NCBI GenBank assembly: GCA_963513935.1
Contig: OY740766.1
Location: forward strand, 7,781,000 to 7,844,999
Direction: 5' to 3'
Source of the DNA: Aphrophora alni
Lineage: Eukaryota; Arthropoda; Insecta; Hemiptera; Aphrophoridae
DNA: 64,000 bases
Position 1 is the stretch's first letter; every line of letters begins with the position of its first letter. This document shows positions 23,838-39,899 of the stretch, piece by piece. The position numbers and the translations under genes are program-made. The notes under the pieces were generated by a model. That model was not told the origin of the DNA and ran no database searches. It saw nothing but the letters and a program-made list of their open reading frames with translations.

Positions 23838-24745
23838 TGAAATTTTACTAACAAAATCGGTTCCACAGATTCTGATAAATCAGTGATATAAGCTGCAACA
23901 TAAAAAAAAATTAGGATGTTTATAAAATCTGAAAAATCTCGTTATCAATTTCTAAAGACATTTCTTTGCAGTTTCGCATTGTGACCGAGTTACATGTGAC
24001 CCGGTCACATTTATCGAAAGTCATACAATAGAACATACTTCCTGTGTTTCTTAATTCCTACTTTTCTCTGTCTCTATAAAACCTTGGATTGTGTGTTATT
24101 ACTAAAAAGAGTATTTGTAAGAGTTGTAGATGTGACAGAAAACTGAAAAGAAAGCTGGACGAGTTCCTTCACGTGAAAGTGAAAACAAAAAAATCAACCG
24201 TTGTTGCTGCTGTAATGTTTATAATATATAACATTAAAACTTCATTTTCATTTCTTAATTTATATTGTTATAAGCAAAGAAGTTTCAGGACAACTACGTA
24301 TTTTTTTATTAAGCCTAAAATTCAATTGAAGTTGAACTTCTATTTCAACGCAATAATTGTGATCTTTTACTGGTATTTTAAATAAAAAATTTTGTTCTTT
24401 CCTATATTGTTCTTCTTTAGTCTCATGTCACTTAACACTTTCCCCAAGCATATCAAAGAATCAAATAAGTTATGAATGAAAGACGACGGAAGACCAGACA
24501 GGTCAGGGAAGAGAGGGGGGAGGTATTTCCTCGTAGTAGTTTTCCCAGATGAATCAAGATCTCAGGTGACGACGAGGAGACTAACCACAACAGCACACGC
24601 GGTGAGACTGTACTTAAACATAGTCTCTCATAGCTTCAGGAAACTGTGGCTTGCTATTGGGGTCTTCTTGAGGTGTCATTGTCACTTGATCAGCTGATCA
24701 CAGAAATGTTTTATATACGTCATTAGAAGTGCATATCCGTAGGAT

Positions 24746-24747
<2 letters not shown>
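23838..24747. other. AT-rich stretch, no gene supported
   Basis: GTGACCGAGTTACATGTGACCCGGTCACATT at about 23980-24010 contains a GTGACC/GGTCAC inverted word. The + frames at 24089-24385 and 24476-24697 have no recognised domain; the second covers a purine-rich GC-richer patch (24476-24680) with GATCAGCTGATC (palindrome) at 24688. Confidence 0.4.

Positions 24748-24797
<50 letters not shown>
24748..24797. repeat. (TA)n microsatellite
   Basis: About 25 TA units between GGATCAA and TTTAGAAT. Confidence 0.97.
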
Positions 24798-27475
<2,678 letters not shown>

Positions 27476-28879
27476 CACCTTTAAAATTAAAATAAACAAT
27501 TTGAACGTCATTTCACTTCAGCGTATTTTAACTATAATTCTCGAATTACTTAAAATATTTTATGAATATATAAATACAAAATTTGATATAATTTTGTATT
27601 TATGTACAAAACAATTTACTGTACAATAAAAAACGGCTGTAACTATTAAGATTAAACTTATCAACATATAAACCCGTGTACGTATCACATAAGGTTTTAA
27701 ATAAAATATATTATTCAGTATCTCGTTAATTGAGCAAAGTTTGACAATATTGGTTAAAATTAAAAAAAAAAAGTATTTCTCTAGGCTACTCATACAATTT
27801 ATAGGTACTATTTTAAAATACGTTTTGGTCTGATTTGCTAAAATTTGCGTTCAAATTTGCTTTTACAAATTATTAGATAAGTTGAATAACCAATAAAACA
27901 TATCAGTAAATTTTTAAATAGTGAACGATTTTAAAATTTATATAAAACTGTTTTTTAATAATATTTTTTACATACGCTATTACAACAAATTAAATATCGT
28001 ACGCTATGCAGTTTTAAACTCTACATCCAATGATGTAGGGATAATAATGTTTATAGAATAAAAAAAAAAAAAAATTTAAACCTCAAATAAAAATCAGTAG
28101 GAATAGGAATTTTAATCAATTAAAGCAAGTAAACGAGGTTTTACTATTTCTTAATTGTGATTGAAAAAATAGTAGTAAAATTTTAAAATGGCGCCTGAAA
28201 CAGTTTTTTTCTAAGAAACATATGAGCCTATAATAATTTAATTTATGCAACTATTTACGCGCAATGTCGCCAAATGAGTGGATATACAAAAAAAAAAACA
28301 GTAAAATAAATTTGCGTGATAACATGGAAAAGTATCTGCTTGTTCTAAAACGTTGAACGCGAGAAGGTAACCAAAGCCTACAAAATATAAAACTCGTTCT
28401 AAACAACAGCCTTACCGACTCTCGTTTTCATTAATAATTATGCATATAATATTGTGGAAATAAAGTATCCCCTCATAGCAGGCTGACAGCCAGGCATAGA
28501 CCGGCAAATTAGCCTCGTTCCCAAGGTCCCACTACTGTTGTTCATATTTCACACTTGTCTGACTATGAGAGCATCATACGCGCGTGAATTTATCATCCAG
28601 TTTGACATTTTCAAATGAGACTGGGGAGAATTCTGATTTACTAGCTAATCCGGGACTCACCCTTGATTGAAGAAAAAAAAATTCTCATTCGTGGCCGTTT
28701 AGATTAAAAGGGATTGTTGGGTGACTCCCTCCAGGATGAAGGTTGCGAGGTGTAAGTCAGACATGGGGTATGATAGTTTACTCACAAAATAAAATGTATT
28801 AAACAGATATTTGACGATTACTGCAACATTGAACAATTCATTCTAATAATGAATTTATTTTTGCATATTCAGGTCTCAA
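27476..28879. other. AT-rich stretch with a GC-richer patch at 28470-28780
   Basis: The patch (GCAGGCTGACAGCCAGGC, ATACGCGCGTGAAT, CGGGACTCACCC, CTCCCTCCAGGATGAAGG) has no sustained frame. AAAATGGCGCC lies at about 28187. The minus frame 27560-27793 is AT-driven. No gene is seen. Confidence 0.4.
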
Positions 28880-28930
28880 CAATACCTTATATTTTCCATC
28901 AATTACCTCTTATTTTTAATAATTTACATG

Positions 28931-28961
28931 ACGCGTTTTGGGATGTCTATCCCATCATCAG
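28931..28961 (-). ncRNA. Hammerhead-ribozyme-like core, left arm of P2
   Basis: Minus strand: CTGATGA (28955-28961), stem II TGGGAT-AGAC-ATCCCA (28939-28954, six perfect pairs), then AAACGCGTC. In a hammerhead the residue after stem II should be G (GAAA); here it is A, so this copy is probably inactive. Pairing for stem I is weak. Confidence 0.4.
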
Positions 28962-29111
28962 AAAACTGTCATTGAATGGATGTCGTCAAAATTGATGGTT
29001 CGACATCTAGTAGCCGAAAAGTGTGCATCTATCAAATGTTGTAAATGTGTTGTGTGTGTGTTGGTGTATTTATACTTAATGTTTTGACGACGTCCATTCA
29101 ACGAGAGATTG

Positions 29112-29141
29112 GTGATGATGGGATAGAAAAACGAAACGCGT
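29112..29141 (+). ncRNA. Hammerhead-ribozyme-like core, right arm of P2
   Basis: Reads GTGATGA, TGGGATAG, AAAAAC, GAAACGCGTC. The GAAAC block and the GTC cleavage triplet are kept, but the first C of CTGATGA is G and stem II is disrupted. Together with the left arm it suggests an ancestral sequence with a full core. Confidence 0.4.
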
Positions 29142-29192
29142 CATGTAAATTATTAAAACGAAGAGGTAATTGACGGAAAATATAAGGTATTG

Positions 29193-32132
29193 TACTATTA
29201 TTTAACAATAATAATATAAAATTGTAATTTGGCGTAGGGTTTTTAAATTGTATATTAATGTTTGGAATTTATATATAAGGTAAATGATCCAGTCAATTAA
29301 AATTGCAAACAGAAAATTCCATTAAGAAGTCTTGCGTTTTTATCAAATATAAACATAACAGTTGTTTTGTAAATATTTTTAGAAAAACTAATTTCAACAA
29401 ATGATTATTTTACAGCTATGAAAACTGTTATTACAGAGGTGAACGTGAAAAAAACTCGGTAAGGAACCTCAAACTTGGAGATCTTTGGGAACTGTTAGTA
29501 ACCACAACTATCGGAACGGTTCTATTTTAGGCATGTGGTTAGAACTATCACCTTTCTTAGTTGATGCCTTCATGAATCCTGACAACAAAAGCTATATTTA
29601 AATATCATGGTAGGTTATTATGAATACATTTTCTTTTACAAAGGTATTTTAAAAGTTTAAATTTGACTTATTTTTGTAAGTTTTAACCTTCTTCCCCCAT
29701 AGCGAGAACACAAATCATTCGTACAAGACTAAAAATATTTATTTTTTATTTCTCACTTTACTAGTTCTAGTTTTAATCCCAACATGTCCTTAGGTTCATC
29801 ATTTGATAAAGAGAGTTGATTCATAGCCTTGAAACGCCGTGAATTAGTTTATTAATAATTACACATATACTTTGATTCTGAAGTCAAATCATAAACGACG
29901 TCAATTTTTGAATTGATGACGGACAATCGAATTTTACATCCTCACCACAGATATTTGACAAAACTACGATTACAATCGTATAATCATTCCATGTGACACT
30001 GATTTACTTTCATTGGACCAATTGATGTTAATGTACAGTGTGACAAATATGTCAGAATGATTTCTCATGTTATCTTCTTTATAAATTGCATTAGTGTTTT
30101 TAATTCTCCATTATTTTTATAATTAATAATTAAATTGATTTGGTTATCTTCTATATAGTACACGTTATATATTTATTAAAAAACTTACAACTGAATTAAA
30201 TTATTTTCATCATATAACGGAATAATTTTGCAGATAAAACTAACATTTGTTGTTGTCTTGTAGTTATGAGAAGTATCAGTTTATAGAATAAATCGTAAAC
30301 AATAGTTTAGGTAAACAAAACGTTTGTTACAGTAGAGTTTTATAACCTAACCTCAATTTTTTACTTCTTATATGGTAATCAGAAAACAATTTTACCTCAA
30401 TTTAACTGATTTTCACAATCAGTATGTTTGTGTTGTCTCCTGTACGTATTTAAATTAAGCAAAAGACTTGAAATTGAATTTGATTTACTCTCGTGTGTAC
30501 TTTTTTATAGATCTCCTTTGAAATTCAGAAAAATCTAATAGAAATTTCAAAAAAGCAAAATTTTAAAGTATTGTGTTCAATTCTCGGAATTGTCTTCAGC
30601 GATCTCAAAAACTTACAGGATATCATTTTCATAAGTTATCACTATTTCGACCTGATATTGGCTTTTTCTGTGGCGAACTCTAAGATTTGCATCTTTTTGA
30701 CATCAGGATCGGAATCGTTAACTCAACATAAAACATAAAATATGATATATTAGTCCAGAAATGACATCAATTTATAAAGATATTCCCTCGTTTTATGTTA
30801 TGTTCAATCGTCTAATTGTTTATAAGTGTCATTAATAAACAAATTATTGAGTTATAATAATAGTATTCGTGGACATCATTATAAGATTCACCAAATGCTC
30901 ACGGTTCTTACGATATGGGTCAACACAAAACGTTTTTAAGCCCTGACGGAATATAACCTGGAACCTCTTGGACATGGTTAAACAGCTAGAGCAACTGACA
31001 GCTCCTATTTAGGTTATATTATATATCTAGGCGTTATCGAGTTAAAGTTGGACTTTTTTACTTATATTTTGCTTTTATTTAAGAAAGATTTCATCGAAAT
31101 TGGTTCAGTTTATTCACAAAACTAGAAGGAACTTGCTTGTTGTAGACAACTACTAGAAGTTATGTTTTCTTAATGACTTGATTGGATTCAAATTTGTTTG
31201 ATATTTTGTCTCTTATAATTTTATTATTAAGTTCACATTTTTTCGAGTTATTCGACGTTAAAAATTTAAACATTCGCCATTTTGAAACTATACCAAATAA
31301 CGTTTTTTTTGGTACACTTGTAAAACGTTACATGATAGTCTGAATGTCTTTGTCTAATTTGAACTCAATATTTCCAAAGTTTCAATGTTTTAAAAAAATA
31401 CAAAATGAATTATTGTCTGGAAACAAAACGTTTCCAAACCTATGTTTGCATGAACTTTTTTCATTAATTTGTTCCAAGGAATACCCCCTCCCCCCCCGGG
31501 GGACACAAGAACGGTTATGTTTCAGATATCAATATTTTACCTGCATGAAAGCCATGCAGAAACATAAAATGAGATGTAATATAATATAGAAACACGATTG
31601 AAATAAATAATTTCTTACGTGCTGTAAAAGTAACCATTGGTAAAATAAGTGATTTTAATATTGATCAATAAAACTAAAAAAAAATAGAGTGGAATTATTT
31701 CTTTCAGTCGACAACTTCGCCGGTCTTATAATTGACTTAACTGGGAATTGTATGTATTTTTGATTCTGTCAAAAGTAAATTTCTTGACAAATATTAGCAC
31801 AAAGGAAAGTCATTTGAGAGAAGTAGTCAAACCGTCCAAGTGTGACTTTGAGGGGTGGGGGGTCGATATTTGTAGGAGAATTACACGTTGACAAATGAAA
31901 CAGAGTTAGGGATCATTACACTCACGTGTGTATTTCATTACACAGAAATAATCTCTCCTCCACCCCCGAGATACATTTTAATACATTTGCATGTCGCTAA
32001 AGAATGAATGTTGTGGCTTTTATAAAATACTAAGGGTTGGAAAATGAGATTAAAATGTATAAAAGTTTCTTTGACAAACGGAATAAATTATGTTGAGTAC
32101 AGTCCTAGACTTGACACCTTGTTATTATTAGT
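29193..32132. other. AT-rich stretch with an F1-like fragment and one degraded hammerhead-like word
   Basis: About 29797-29845 reads TTTGATAAAGAGAGTTGATT...CCTTGAAACGCCGTG, a degraded relative of the CTGANGA...GAAAC motif. About 31200-31410 matches an F1 arm (CGACGTTAAAAATTTAAACA, TTCGCCATTTTGAAAC, GGTACACTTGTAAAACGTTA, TTTGAACTCAATATTTCC). A C/G run is at 31486-31503. The frame 31344-31589 spans the F1 fragment and is not a gene. Confidence 0.45.
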
Positions 32133-32170
32133 GGACGCGTTTCAGAATACCGTCCTCTTCAAAAACTGCC
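32133..32170 (-). ncRNA. Hammerhead-like core, degraded
   Basis: Minus strand: TTGAAGA, GGACGGTATTCT, GAAACGCGTCCAC. GAAAC and the GTC triplet are intact; the first C of CTGANGA is T, stem II is weak and stem I does not pair. Best read as a relic of the same motif class. Confidence 0.3.
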
Positions 32171-33990
32171 ATATATTGTAACACAAGAGTGTTTGTTTTA
32201 ATTTTTGTAAACGTGTTGATCGCCATTCCTAAAAGAATATTGTTTCTTGACTTATCGATAAAAACTAAAATATCGACCGTGTTATAAAAGCGGTATTTTC
32301 TAAAAAAACGGTGGAACCAATTTCGTTTAAATTTTGGTGAAATTTGAAGATTAGTTACTATTATCTGTGCTTAAAATTGCAAACGAGAACAAATGACCGC
32401 TAAAGAATAATTTTCAAAAGATGAAAACAAACTTTGACAGCTGAAATTAAAATTTGATTTCATCTTACTGACTAATTTTTACACTTTTTATGATACAAGA
32501 GACGGAAGTTAAGACCTTATTTAAATATTGTTTTAAATAATCTGTATAATCTAACATGGTTGATTGTCACTTTTTTTCATTGAAAAACATTGATCTGACA
32601 TGAGTGATGAATAGTTTAGTTTGGTTAATATTTCATTGTGAATGGGCGAGAGAGAAAGGTTGTGCCATATTTTTGCACCGTTTAAACATTGTACTAAACC
32701 TAACTTAAACTATGAGCTACAGTAAAATAAATTTATTATCTTATTTTAATGTTATAGTTACATCACTGATCAAAATGAACGTGTGAAATATCTGACTAGT
32801 GGTAAAACCCCCAAAAAAATAATAGTTTGAAAAATCAACACCAAACAGATTATTTTTTTCAAAAGTAGTCTATTATTGACCAACTTGAAATCTGGATACA
32901 ACCCTCTTAAGAAAGTTTGGACACACAATGAAGCCACTTCTTGTCCCAGACAGCCTATTAAGTTATTGTTGTTGGATAGGTTCCATTCAAACCCGACTTG
33001 ACTTGCTACCATTGTTGACTTTAGGGTGGTTCTACCTTCAGGGGTGAGTATACCTTACGCATTGTAGTTTGCGAACGTTTTGAAATAAAATCATTTATAT
33101 CCTTTTTAAAATGAACAAAATTGGAAGACTCTATATAGAGTGGAGAACATGCGTTCTTTTCAAATCTAAAGTGTTTAAGTATAAATTTTTTCACATTTAT
33201 GTATCTAAAAAAATAATAAAATTTAGGACGGAACGCTATCGCGTTCCTTAATCGATTTCATCGACAGCCTTATAATTTTCAGATGAAATTGAAACGCAAT
33301 TTGTGTTTACACTCTCGTCTTAGGGGTAAATCGTATTTTATTACAATCAATTGAACGTTATTTTGTTTTTTTCAAAAACTTTAATTTTGTTTACTTGCTA
33401 TTTAAATCAAAATCAAAATATTCGTATTATTTTGGGTTGTATCGCACTACGTGGACAAAAAACAGACAAAAATCTTCCCTCTTTAACTCTCTCTTTGACT
33501 CTTTTTTGCTCAGAGGTTCACAAAACGTAAATGTCTATAAAAACTCAACATTGTTTTTTTATTTTCCATTACACCATTTTCGTCCCCCCCCATATAATTC
33601 GTATATGTAAGAAAATAAACAAGTTTGGACAGTATTCAATGAACGTTTTTTGTATATTGTCTTTTACTCCAGAAACCTAATTTTTTGAAGATTGTAAATG
33701 ATAATTGAGATAATTTCGACCTGAAAGTGTAAAAAGTCGTATTAATATGTTTTTGTTTATTTTAAATACTACAAAATTTTTAAGAAGTTAAAAATATACG
33801 GATAACCTATAACACAACAAAGAAACCAGCAGCCTGAAATTGATAGTGTCTTTACGAAATATATAAGAAACAAGGACAGGTGGGAGAAAACAAGGTCAGA
33901 TCTTAATGTGTCCATTCAAGCATTTAGTACAAAGGACACATACAAACTCTTCTTTTGAAATTCTACCTTTATGAAAGTTTAAACACAATT
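32171..33990. other. AT-rich non-coding stretch, no gene seen
   Basis: A few GC-richer phrases occur (for example at 33010-33055, AGGGTGGTTCTACCTTCAGG). The frames at 32770-33012 and 33395-33610 lack recognised features. No clear repeat families were identified. Confidence 0.45.
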
Positions 33991-34076
33991 GTTCACAAAT
34001 ACGTTTATTAAATCAAACGCTTTTTAACGATATTGTCATGCATTATTTCTACAGTGATGCATGAGCTACAATAATA
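33991..34076 (-). mobile_element. Fragment of element P1
   Basis: Matches the left arm of the elements at 44516 and 44996: TTCACAAATACGTTTATTAA, ATCAAACGC, AACGATATTGTCATG, CAGTGATGCATGAGCTACAA. On the minus strand the hammerhead-like core is decayed (CTGTAGA for CTGAGGA, and GTTAAAAA for GTTGAAAC). Confidence 0.55.
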
Positions 34077-36439
34077 AATTATAAATTGTTCTATTTTTTG
34101 TATTATATTACAATTTAATTGCTAATGTCCTTTGAGTATCAATAAACTAAAAGTGTAAAGGATGGGGAATGAAAGAAGTGAGAGGTAAGTAATTTTTATA
34201 ATTAAGCTGTTATTATAATTAATATTATTATAACAAAGCTGTCTTTGTTACTAATATCCATTTTTTAAATATAGCTACCTCACACGTATCATAGAAGCAG
34301 GGAGTGTAAAATGAGCATCGATCATGCCCCTAGAACGTGTTTTGATGGGTGGTTCGAAATCGAACATATAAATGTGCATCTTACTAGTGGCCATTATATT
34401 TATCTATGTCAAAAAATTCTGAATTTCGTTTTAGAATACTTGGGTTGAGGAATAATTAGGAATAATTAGGAAAATAACAAAATATGAAGTTGATTTTGAA
34501 TAGATGGCATTTTCCTTTGAGTAATTTATTGTTGTAGATTTTTATCAAATTTTGTACACACAAATTGTGACAGATTTTCAATTCTTTATTCTACTCTTAA
34601 CTTTTTTGATTCTAAAGTTTTTTAAATTAAATTGAAATTTGAACCAAACAACATTTAAATATTACTGCATTAAACAAAGTACCGTCTTAAAATGAGTGTT
34701 TCGAATTATTCTATATATAATTTAATTATCAATGGTTGTGTTTTAGTAGAACAAAATCATTTCCTGATTTAAAAAAAAACTCTCTTTAAGTTTCTCTTGT
34801 TACGTAACTACCTACGACATTCACAAGATTACAAAAACCCTTCTAAGATTTATAAATAATCTCACATTACCTCCAATTTCCAAGATCTCACAAATTGAGG
34901 GTAATGGGCTCGAGGGTAACACTCAAGTGTTGAGCATTGTGGTCAATTATTGTGAAGCTATTAGGCTGTGGGAGCAATAGAGTTTTCTCTTTTCCTTTAA
35001 ACCTTTTTCTTTTACTTTCAAATGACTTAGTAAAGGGAGTATTGTGATGGTGTTAGAGTTTTATATTGTTTACATGCCTTGTCTGTCTGTGGTATTTGTT
35101 ACGCATTTTCTCATTAAAGGGTTGCCTCGTTGAATACAAATTCTAATAATTCATAGTAATGTGTCTCCTTCCAATGATTATATTTACATTAATTGCATTC
35201 TGCTTAAGAACGGATTGTCTGAATAATTACAAGTTTTGTAGTGTAATGTGTGGTATACGAACCATTAGATTATATTTTGATTAAAATCGCTAGTGGCAAG
35301 CTCTAAATTAACGAATATTTTTAATTGTGATGTAACTAACTCATATTGATCGATTTTTGGGTTCTGGGGTTGAACTTGACATTGATATATGTGTACCTCT
35401 CATACTTTTACAAAATCCCAAACAAACCTAAAATATGTAAAAATATATATAAACTAAATTTGATGAATCGATGGTCTAAAATTAGCCATTTTTAAGGCAC
35501 ACAGTTAAATTTTTTTTAAAAATGGTTTGTTCGTATCTGACCTCATTATCAAATCTATAATAAACTGTCAACCTAAAATCTTTATTGATTTAACCCAATA
35601 AATTATCATTTTAATTGTGAATTCGAAATTTATTTCATTTCATAGTAACCTTACGTTTAATTTAAGATAAATTTAATAAGAATTTTTTTAAAGAAACTTC
35701 AATTTATGATGAGTTGATACAGTATATACGACAATTAATTTTAGCATTGTTTTGAAATACTTTATCTTAAAGTAATGTTTTCCATAAATATCATTAGGGA
35801 TGAAGTTAGGCTATAATATCCAGGGTAAGAATTCAACTTAGCACCCTCCATACTCATTATGGAATAAAATTAAATCCAGTGTAGTAGGGAGGGGGGTGTC
35901 CTAGTCAAATTTTGATAAAGTTAAACAAATATAATTTTAATCGTAAAGCGCATTAAAACACCTAGAATTTGAGATCCCAAACATTCACCTAATAAATAAT
36001 TCCCAAATGTTATCTAAAAGTTTTTCAACCGTTCTAAAAATATTTAGATTAAAAATTTAGTACATTTGTTTATCAACAAAATGAGTATATTTTGCTACAG
36101 TGTTAAGACTCACGGATAATTTGTTTTAAAGATCTACGTTCCAAAACAACTTGCACGGTTCTATACTACTTAGTTTATTAGAAGATTATTTGCGGAACAG
36201 AGAAATAGTATTTTTTCCATAATGACATAGTCGTCATCTTTATTTTTAAAAATCAAAAACGTTGTCCCATGATTCCCAGAATAATTTAAAACAATAATAT
36301 TGTAGCTTCTAAGAAGGTTTTTATTAATCAACTGTACACTTTTGGAAACTTTAATAACCAAATGAATAAAGTATAGATTGTGTTTTCATTCATTTAGTTA
36401 TCTTTATTATTTTAATTTTCAGTAATATGAGACTATTTA
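34077..36439. other. AT-rich non-coding stretch, no gene seen
   Basis: A short duplication GGAATAATTA ×2 lies at about 34449-34468. The region 34860-34980 is slightly GC-richer. The minus frame 36170-36361 shows no recognised feature. Confidence 0.45.
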
Positions 36440-36720
36440 GCTCTCTTCACTCAGCGTCTGAGGTTGTAGACCTGCGTGTCTCCTAATTTTTCCCTCAACA
36501 AATTCTCACTATTAAATCAGTTTATCTTTAAATTTCAACGAGTGAGTAGTAATATTGCAAACGGTTTCATCCTAACTATTTCACACTTTCCAGTTCCAAA
36601 CAAACCATCGCTAGACGTTGTTACAGGACACTCTGTATTTATAAGTGCGCGTAATGGAGGAGCTCGTCGTAGAGCAGAATGCGCCAACTCACGAACGGAG
36701 GCGAATACATAAAATTATAA
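36440..36720. other. GC-richer segment ending in a CpG-rich block
   Basis: The + frame 36476-36712 covers it. The last 75 bp (GTGCGCGTAATGGAGGAGC, CGTCGTAGAGC, GAATGCGCC, ACGAACGGAGGCG) is CpG-rich. TATTTATAAGTGCGCG at about 36637 has a TATA-like word. It could be promoter or 5' exon sequence; no homology is recognised. Confidence 0.25.
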
Positions 36721-38406
36721 CTTGTTGACCGTTAATACAAATTACAACTCGAGCGCCCTAGTTTCGATGTTGCATCTATAACGGAGAAAGTACAGTAAAA
36801 ACGCACAAATACACAATCATTGATTAATTACATCGATCTTATTATAGATTAGCCAAGAAGTCTGTTGATCTAATTAACAGAATTACACTTTGTCGATCTG
36901 ATGCCGGCTGTATAACAACTGGACTTGTAGAGTGTCGGTACATTTATAACAAGAAAAAAACAAGGAAGTGTTAATTGTAGTGAAGGATTTCAGAGAATTT
37001 GTTTAATGATGTTTCTAAGGAATATTTGTAAAAGTGTAGCGCATTAGAAGAAAGCATGTTATTAGAGGACGTATATTTTCAACAATTTCAAGATGGTTCA
37101 TGTAATATTCCCAGCATAAGTTACGGGGAAATATAGTTTAGTAATTTGAAAAACGTTTCACATATTGTACCGGCTAGTCTTTGACCCGGTTGTTCAACGT
37201 TCGTTAAGCAATTAACAATCCGTTAAAAAATATACTTTTCGTTAATATTTTTTTAACAGTTAGTTAAACCCTTAACAGACAAAATTTCATTCTTAACCAT
37301 TTAATTATTCGTCTTTGGCCTGGAGCTTCAGAGAATAGAATATTTACATTAAATATTGAGTATGTAAATGTAAGTATGCAAATGTTTAATATTGCTGATT
37401 TACAAATTCCTTTTATAACGTAATACAGTTTGAAGCTAAAATGTGAATTTTAATTTTCTCAAAATAGGCTCTAACGATTTTCGTGAAATGTTTTAAAAAT
37501 AATTATTGGTTCTGTCTATAAGTAACACAAACGAATTGTTCGCCATCTCCCCAAATATAGCATTATTATGATAATGAAACAAATTTCACTTTAGAAAGTT
37601 GGATATTTTTAAAAACGGTTAAAACGTTTTCGATAAAATTTTAGGTAGTTGTGCATGTTTATAACACAATATAATGATTGAAATAAGCAGTATGGAAACG
37701 AAAATTATTATTCACGAGAAAATTGAAAAACATCGATATCAAATAGGGTTTTTAAAATGTTTTTGAACTCGTGGTCATAGACCTATGTTAAAAATATGTT
37801 CATACTAAAAACATGATCGTAAAACCACTTTTTATAGTCAAAATATTTTTCAAACTGATATATCTGACAAAAACCTGATGTACATGTAATTCATTAAACA
37901 AAAGTCGTTTATACAGATATATTTCATAAAAACTACTTTTTAATTTAATAAAAATATTCTATTTACAACCAAATTTCTGAATTTGTTAAATTTATATTTT
38001 ACTTTAAATAATATTTTCATTGTTACAAGTACAAATACTTAACGGAAGTATTCATCATAAACCTACTACAAAATAAAATATAGTTCGCGTCGTAAATCCT
38101 ATTGATTTATGCTTTTCTTGGCCGTTTATTTCCTTCTAAACGGCGTAGAAATGTTCCGCTTAGTAACTTAAATAGTTGTACAAAACCTTGGCAACACATG
38201 CGACATGGCAAGCCTGTAACATTATTTTATATTTAGAATTTAAACAAATTTAATCACACATTGTTTCCTGTTTTAAATCTATTTTGTGAATTAGGCGCTT
38301 GTCTAGTTGAAGAGTTAAATTAGGGAGAATAGTTACAAGGAAGACTATTCGCGACATGTTTGGCAGGTTTTGATTTGTATATTTCTGGAAATAAACTGTA
38401 CAAAAC
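36721..38406. other. AT-rich non-coding stretch, no gene seen
   Basis: 37190-37290 is rich in GTTAA words in both orientations. 37440-37660 resembles the dispersed R2 wording (CTCTAACGATTTTCGTGAAA). No gene is seen. Confidence 0.45.
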
Positions 38407-38480
38407 TGTGTGGCTCACTTGGTAGAGGAACTCGCTTTCGTTGCAGTTAGGGCGTGATCCGTCAAAGAGCAGTTGTGATG
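38407..38480 (+). mobile_element. tRNA-like SINE head (weak)
   Basis: TGTGGCTCACTTGGTAGAGG fits the internal A box of a tRNA promoter (TGGCNNARYNGG), and GGGCGTGATCC about 35 nt downstream is a degraded B box. No tRNA cloverleaf with a good acceptor stem is visible, so a decayed tRNA-derived SINE or pseudo-tRNA is more likely than a functional tRNA gene. Confidence 0.35.
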
Positions 38481-39899
38481 ACGTTTTATTTGTGTATTCA
38501 CTACTTTATTGGTATAACAAAAATATTGTAAGGACGTACATAAAATAAATTTTTAAATTAGTCCTGCGACAAAACTAATGTAGTCAAGAATAATGTTTGA
38601 ATAAAAATGTTGGTTAAAAGTTTTTGATCAGAATATAAGAAATAAATCACGAATGTCTTAAAATCGACGAGAAATCTATATTCAATACATTTTGGTGAAA
38701 TCTAAAGTATTATGGCCCTAAAATAAATTTGTTGACAAGTAAACTGATAGAAAAAACAAAATAAAACTCGAAGCTCTCATTTCACTAATCATTATTTCTT
38801 TAAAAAAATTAATCAATATCACTTTTGACGATTTCGAGATATTATTGGACCTTGGTGCATTTCTGATTATGACAAATGCCTTCCAAATGAAAGTCCTTGG
38901 AGGCAACATTCAAGTTAAATTAAACAAAGTCGTTAGGTCCGAATTTGAACAAAAATATTTGTTTCAGTCTTAAATCAGGTGATTTCTTTTTTTTCTTCTT
39001 TTCTGTTAATGATAATCAATGATATGGCAAAACATCTCCACATACCAAATTTGATCAAACTACCTTCCTCTTCGAGCTGTATCGCACTCCAAGGTCAGAC
39101 AACTTCCAAAAACAATAGTTTTCAACGGATATTTTATTAAAAATTCACCTAAATTTTTCTAACAACGTACATACAGAATGTGTCACAATCACATCTTCAA
39201 AACTTTGAGAAGTGATTTTGTGCATCAAAATAAAGGAAAACGTTCCTATCTGTCCGAAAAGGCTTTCTTTTTTCGTCTGTCTGTCTTTTAAAAAAACAAA
39301 TATAACTACATAAAACTAAATTATCTTGCAACAAGTTTTTATAATATTAGTTTGCAACGTTCCACAAAATCTGAACTGTTTAAAAATGGCTTTCATTAAA
39401 AAAAATGTTTAATCGCAATTATCTTCAAAACCAATGATTTTACAACAATAGTTAAAATATTTAGCCAATTATTGCCGAACAATATAATCTTTTTTTAAGT
39501 TCAAGTATACCTGAGATAAAGGTAATTACTACATACAACTAATTTTTGGTAATTAATTTAAACATAAAAGAGTTTTTTTTGGTTTTCCAGCACACAGCTG
39601 TCAAATTTTAATAGTTATTAAGTTGACTGTAGCACTGGATGACAAAACTTCCTGTGTGTAAATTATTAAGAATTAATTTTTAAAGATACGAACTTTAAAT
39701 AAATCAGTTCGTTATCAACATGCTGAAGAGTAGGACGGTATTGTACCAGGAATAACAAACTAAGCTTATGAAAATGTGTTGTTGCTACCATTAAAAAAAA
39801 AGTTTCAAATGATTCCGGTGAAGTTGAAAATTCAGCATTTTTTTTTTTCAAATACAAAATTAAAGAAATTAATGGCTTAGGTATTTGTCCCTATTTGAT
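38481..39899. other. AT-rich stretch with an R2-like fragment
   Basis: About 39030-39300 holds CCACATACCAAATTTGATCA, CTGTATCGCACTCCAAGG and CGTCTGTCTGTC, the wording of the 3' part of R2. Frames at 38718-38909 and 39666-39857 are unsupported. Confidence 0.45.

Larger units (their letters stand above)
28880..29192. mobile_element. 313-bp inverted-repeat element P2 with two outward hammerhead-like cores
   Basis: The left end CAATACCTTATATTTTCC and right end GGAAAATATAAGGTATTG are reverse complements. The arms continue inward through an AATTACCTCTT / GAGGTAATTG block and TTTACATGACGCGTTT / AAACGCGTCATGTAAA, about 67 bp each with few differences. Each arm then carries a motif on the pattern (C/G)TGATGATGGGATAG...AAACGCGTC, minus-sense at 28931-28961 and plus-sense at 29112-29141. 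The centre holds a GT-rich run (29043-29066). No protein is encoded. Known families with hammerheads in paired terminal repeats are the Penelope-like elements; kinship is inferred only. Confidence 0.75.

Noticed and set aside
24476..24697. 73-codon frame with RSGKRGGRYFLVVVF
   Set aside because: No recognised family and no neighbouring exon; composition of the purine-rich patch explains it.
38407..38480. Functional tRNA gene
   Set aside because: The A box fits but the B box is degraded and no acceptor-stem pairing is visible.
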